From contig CAMPAJ010000010.1 of NCBI GenBank assembly GCA_946631805.1, positions 1 to 15,716 on the forward strand: 15,716 bases of DNA, in the 5' to 3' direction. The translations under genes were made by a program, and so were the position numbers. The notes below the pieces were generated by a model that was not told where the DNA came from, made no database searches, and was given only the letters and a program-made list of their open reading frames with translations. Shown here one piece after another: positions 13,439 through 15,716 of this stretch (the first letter of the stretch is position 1; every line of letters begins with the position of its first letter). The DNA comes from an uncultured Eggerthellaceae bacterium. Lineage in GTDB: Bacteria > Actinomycetota > Coriobacteriia > Coriobacteriales > Eggerthellaceae.

Positions 13439-14611
13439 TTATGCAACCAGCACGCGAAGCGCCGCAGGCAGCACGTCTATCACATACGAGTCGGCGACGT
13501 GGGGCTCGCCGTCTATCTGGCACGGGGGACGGCGATCGAACGAGACCTCCAGCGAGGCCGCACGTTCGAAGTGGATGTTCTTCCACTTCGTATGATGCGC
13601 GTCCTTGGCGCTGAGGAACTTGATGGTTGCCTCGGGGATGCTCATCGGAGCAGTTGCGTAGCAGATGTCGAGCAGTCCGTCGCTGATGCTCGCATTCGGG
13701 CAAATCCGGAAGCCGCCACCATACGTAGGGCCGACCTGCACGGCCATCATGAGGATCGGGGCATCGATCGTACGCTGGGCTTGCGACTTCGTTAGGCAAT
13801 CCATTTGGGAAGACGTGCCTTGGCTTGCTTCAGACTTGGCGGTAGGGGCTCCCTCGCGCAAAGTATGGTTGTCATTCATCGCTCTTGTGTTGCCCGTCAC
13901 ACCGCGGGGTATGTTCGCCGCATCGCCTGGCGAGCCAGCCGCGCCACGGGGCATGCCTGTCGCGTCGTTTGGCACGTTGGGTGGGTATGCCGCTTCGCAT
14001 ACTGGGCCCGCCACGCCCGCTTGATCACCACCCTGTAGCGTTGCACACACGTGATACGTGTCCAGATGGTGCAGCAGCTGATCCAGACCGCTCTTCAAAT
14101 ACAGTATGGTCCCCTGTTCGCCCGTGCGTTGGCGACGCTGCACCGTATCGAGCGCAATGGCCGCATCCAAACCGAACGACAGCGTTTCGGCAAAGAACTC
14201 CCCGTTACAGCGGCCAACGTCAGCTGCTTGCTCATGGGCACCGATAAACTGCGTGACTGCATCGGGCACGCATTCGCTCATCCCCAATGTGCGGGCATAA
14301 TCGTTGCCCGACCCTACGGGAATCAGCCCGAAACGAGGCCTGTCGCCTTCGGGTAGCTTCATAAGACCGTTGACCACCTCGTGAACGATGCCGTCACCGC
14401 CAAGGGCAATAACCGTGTCGAGCCGCTCACGTGAGGCTTCCGCGGCAAGATCGATTGCGTGTTTGGGCCGTTCGGTTAGGGCAAACTCCAACCTGCCCTC
14501 CCCCAGCCACTCGGTCAGGAGATCGCACGCTATCTGCGCAGCTTGCGCCCCATTGCCGCGTTGCGCGGCCGGATTGGCGATGAGCAGCGTTTTTCCCAGG
14601 TCGGATGGCAT
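13439..14611 (-). CDS. Diacylglycerol/sphingosine kinase-family lipid kinase with repetitive insertion
   Basis: This is a 390-residue DagK-catalytic-domain protein (YegS/DgkB group), which phosphorylates a lipid alcohol with ATP at the membrane face. Motifs are LLIANPAAQRGNG, ALGGDGIVHEVVNGL (70-83; the usual T after GGDG is I) and LIPVGSGNDYARTLGM (96-111). The beta-sandwich half ends GPTYGGGFRICPNASISDGLLDI...QIDGEP. Residues about 193-283 are an extra low-complexity segment inside the second domain. It includes two 14-residue repeats (213-226 and 227-240). ATG 14611 has AAAGG 8 bases upstream and a TATAAT -10 at 14654-14649. That promoter lies too close to ATG 14641, and the longer frame from 14836 would run through promoter and terminator, so 14611 is chosen. 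Confidence 0.9.
   Translation of the reverse strand: MPSDLGKTLLIANPAAQRGNGAQAAQIACDLLTEWLGEGRLEFALTERPKHAIDLAAEASRERLDTVIALGGDGIVHEVVNGLMKLPEGDRPRFGLIPVGSGNDYARTLGMSECVPDAVTQFIGAHEQAADVGRCNGEFFAETLSFGLDAAIALDTVQRRQRTGEQGTILYLKSGLDQLLHHLDTYHVCATLQGGDQAGVAGPVCEAAYPPNVPNDATGMPRGAAGSPGDAANIPRGVTGNTRAMNDNHTLREGAPTAKSEASQGTSSQMDCLTKSQAQRTIDAPILMMAVQVGPTYGGGFRICPNASISDGLLDICYATAPMSIPEATIKFLSAKDAHHTKWKNIHFERAASLEVSFDRRPPCQIDGEPHVADSYVIDVLPAALRVLVA
13892..13975 (-). repeat. Two 42-base coding repeats in the lipid kinase
   Basis: The kinase residues VPNDATGMPRGAAG and SPGDAANIPRGVTG are consecutive copies of [VS]P[NG]DA[TA][GN][MI]PRG[AV][AT]G. Eight of fourteen positions are identical. The DNA has diverged, so the duplication is not very recent. 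Confidence 0.65.
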
Positions 14612-14648
14612 GTTGAGCCCTTTCGCTCGCAAAGTTTGCATTGCCTCG

Positions 14649-14654
14649 ATTATA
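14649..14654 (-). promoter_or_regulatory. -10 box of the lipid kinase gene
   Basis: TATAAT on the minus strand predicts a transcript start near 14642 and a leader of about 30 bases. It lies downstream of the terminator at 14758-14788, so this gene is transcribed separately from the surface protein. No clear -35 is seen. Confidence 0.5.
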
Positions 14655-14752
14655 CGCTGTGAAAAAGCTTTGCCGCTGCACGCATTTCGGGCACATGGGA
14701 GGTCGCGCACGCATATCGGGCATGTGAGAATCTGGCGGGGATTTGGGTTATC

Positions 14753-14788
14753 AAAAAAATGAGTCGGAGAAGGCATCTCCGACTCATT
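14753..14788 (-). terminator. Intrinsic terminator of the surface-protein gene
   Basis: Read on the minus strand, AATGAGTCGGAGA (14788-14776) pairs with TCTCCGACTCATT (14770-14758) as a perfect 13-bp stem with a 5-base loop. A run of seven T follows (14759-14753). It lies about 180 bases after the stop of the surface-protein gene. Confidence 0.85.
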
Positions 14789-14965
14789 GTCCCGATTCAT
14801 CCGACATGCACGCGCTCGACTTTTGGGGCCGCTCAAACGTCAAGCGCATGATGGCAGATCGCTTTCATCAATTCTCACTTCGCCATTTAGCGACGTGAAA
14901 ACAGACCGCTGACATCAGCTGGCATTCCGCCACAGGGCGGCGCGCAACCAAACCATCAACGCTGA

Positions 14966-15716
14966 TTAGCGCTTCGTCATGCGGCGACGCGCATACATGG
15001 CAGCACCGAGGCTTGCAATAGCGACGACGAGCCCCGTCGCCACGAGAGCACCCACCGGCAGCGTGTCGCCAGTTTTGGGCGTCTTGCCGCCGCTTGCAGC
15101 GGTCGACGCCGTCGAGCTCTTCGTCCACTGGGCATACAACGTCATGTTTGCAGTGGGCGTGATGTTTGCCTTGTCGCTGTACGTGGTACCCTTGCCATCC
15201 CTGGCGGTGTTCCACGACTTGAACGTGTAGCCGGTACGCTTGAACGTGTTGGCGGTCAGCGGAGTGGCCTGGCGGGCCTGGACCGTCTGCGCATTCATCG
15301 TGCCCGTAGCGTCGGTCGCATTCTTATCGAACGTGATGGTGTAGGACGTGGCTGCAGCACGCGTGAACACGGGGTTAACGGTCACGTCGCTCGCAGGCAT
15401 CTTGAACGTGGTCTTGCCGTTTACCGGCGCCGAAATCGACGTGCTCTTACCATCTGCCGTCGTGTACGACAACGACGAGAGCGAGTAACCGCTCGAAGGG
15501 CTTACCGTGAGGGCGACGGTATCGCCTTCGGAAGCCGCCTTCACATTCGAGGTTACCGTGCCGCCCGTGGCGGTTGCCACCGTGACGGTGTACGTTTCGG
15601 GCACGGCAGTAAAGGTCGCGTCGATGGATACGTCAGCATTGGGCATCGCGAACGTGTACGCACCTGACTTCCCCTTGCTCATCGACTTAGCCTTACCGTT
15701 CTTGGGCGTGTAGGTG
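14966..15716 (-). CDS. InlB-repeat surface protein with TPKTG sorting signal, C-terminal part
   Basis: The frame enters from beyond the right edge (TYTPKNGKAKSMSKG...) and ends at 14966, showing 249 residues. It contains one partial and one full divergent InlB B-repeat (hallmark YTFAMPNADVSIDATFT, then TFKMPASDVTVNPVFT). A classical Listeria-Bacteroides InlB repeat follows (YTITFDKNATDATGTM... TGYTFKSWNTARDGKGTTYSD... MTLYAQWT). The tail has a serine/threonine linker, TPKTGDTLPVG, a hydrophobic helix and RRRMTKR. This is a cell-wall anchor signal with T in place of the usual L of LPXTG. The protein is exported and sortase-anchored, probably an adhesin. The ATG at 15682 is internal, not the start. 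Confidence 0.9.
   Translation of the reverse strand, partial: TYTPKNGKAKSMSKGKSGAYTFAMPNADVSIDATFTAVPETYTVTVATATGGTVTSNVKAASEGDTVALTVSPSSGYSLSSLSYTTADGKSTSISAPVNGKTTFKMPASDVTVNPVFTRAAATSYTITFDKNATDATGTMNAQTVQARQATPLTANTFKRTGYTFKSWNTARDGKGTTYSDKANITPTANMTLYAQWTKSSTASTAASGGKTPKTGDTLPVGALVATGLVVAIASLGAAMYARRRMTKR

Larger units (their letters stand above)
14612..14965 (-). other. Noncoding gap between the lipid kinase and the surface-protein gene
   Basis: This holds the kinase promoter (14649-14654), the terminator (14758-14788) and about 177 bases of presumed 3' untranslated sequence after the surface-protein stop. I see no gene in it. Confidence 0.5.

Noticed and set aside
13188..13799. 203-codon minus-strand frame overlapping the lipid kinase
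   Set aside because: Out-of-frame shadow of the kinase 3' end with R/P/C-rich composition, running through the PNPOx leader.
14612..14836. 75-residue N-terminal extension of the lipid kinase
   Set aside because: It would run through an intrinsic terminator and the TATAAT promoter; the catalytic domain begins right after ATG 14611.

Overview
The window looks like a GC-rich actinobacterial chromosome. The best guess is an Eggerthellaceae-type Coriobacteriia (Eggerthella/Gordonibacter-like). This rests on codon and GC style, InlB-type surface repeats with a sortase tail, a 5TMR-LYT/SpoIIE partner-switch module and REP-like palindromes. The taxon is an inference, not something the sequence proves.

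Layout. (1) 1-584, minus: 5' part of a Fic-family protein with its N-terminal inhibitory motif, cut by the window edge, with a promoter and operator-like dyad upstream. (2) 1153-5009, plus: a phosphate module made of a PiT transporter, a DUF47 (PhoU-like) partner, a PhoB/PhoP-type response regulator and a PhoR-like histidine kinase. (3) 5357-6545, minus: a lower-GC Sel1/TPR-repeat plus DUF6273 gene whose 5' end appears frameshifted. A 69-aa helical protein (6612-6821) follows it, with an unusually structured leader. (4) 7020-8294, minus: a tyrosine integrase, then four spaced AACCAACA repeats and the 3' half of a tRNA-Asn gene (8512-8556) with its terminator. This is the right-hand attachment junction of an integrated element lying to its left. 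(5) 8570-9195: a second att-like repeat and REP palindromes flanking a small unknown gene (8775-9089). (6) 9225-12706: a large membrane SpoIIE-type phosphatase, diverging from a STAS antagonist and an RsbW-like kinase. (7) 12781-15716, minus: a pyridoxamine-phosphate-oxidase-like protein, a diacylglycerol-kinase-family protein with a repetitive insertion, and the C-terminal part of an InlB-repeat surface protein with a TPKTG sorting signal.

How they work together. PhoPR probably senses phosphate status and controls the adjacent transporter pair. The phosphatase, STAS protein and kinase form a partner-switching relay with no sigma factor in view. The orientation of the tRNA fragment means the intact tRNA-Asn, and so the element's left end, should lie left of base 1. 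If that holds, the phosphate module and the Fic gene are island cargo. The most notable items are this island junction with a nested second att remnant, the 31-bp REP inverted repeat that supplies the C-terminus of a small protein, and the 14-residue repeat inserted in the lipid kinase. No clear-cut, wholly new system could be demonstrated from sequence alone.
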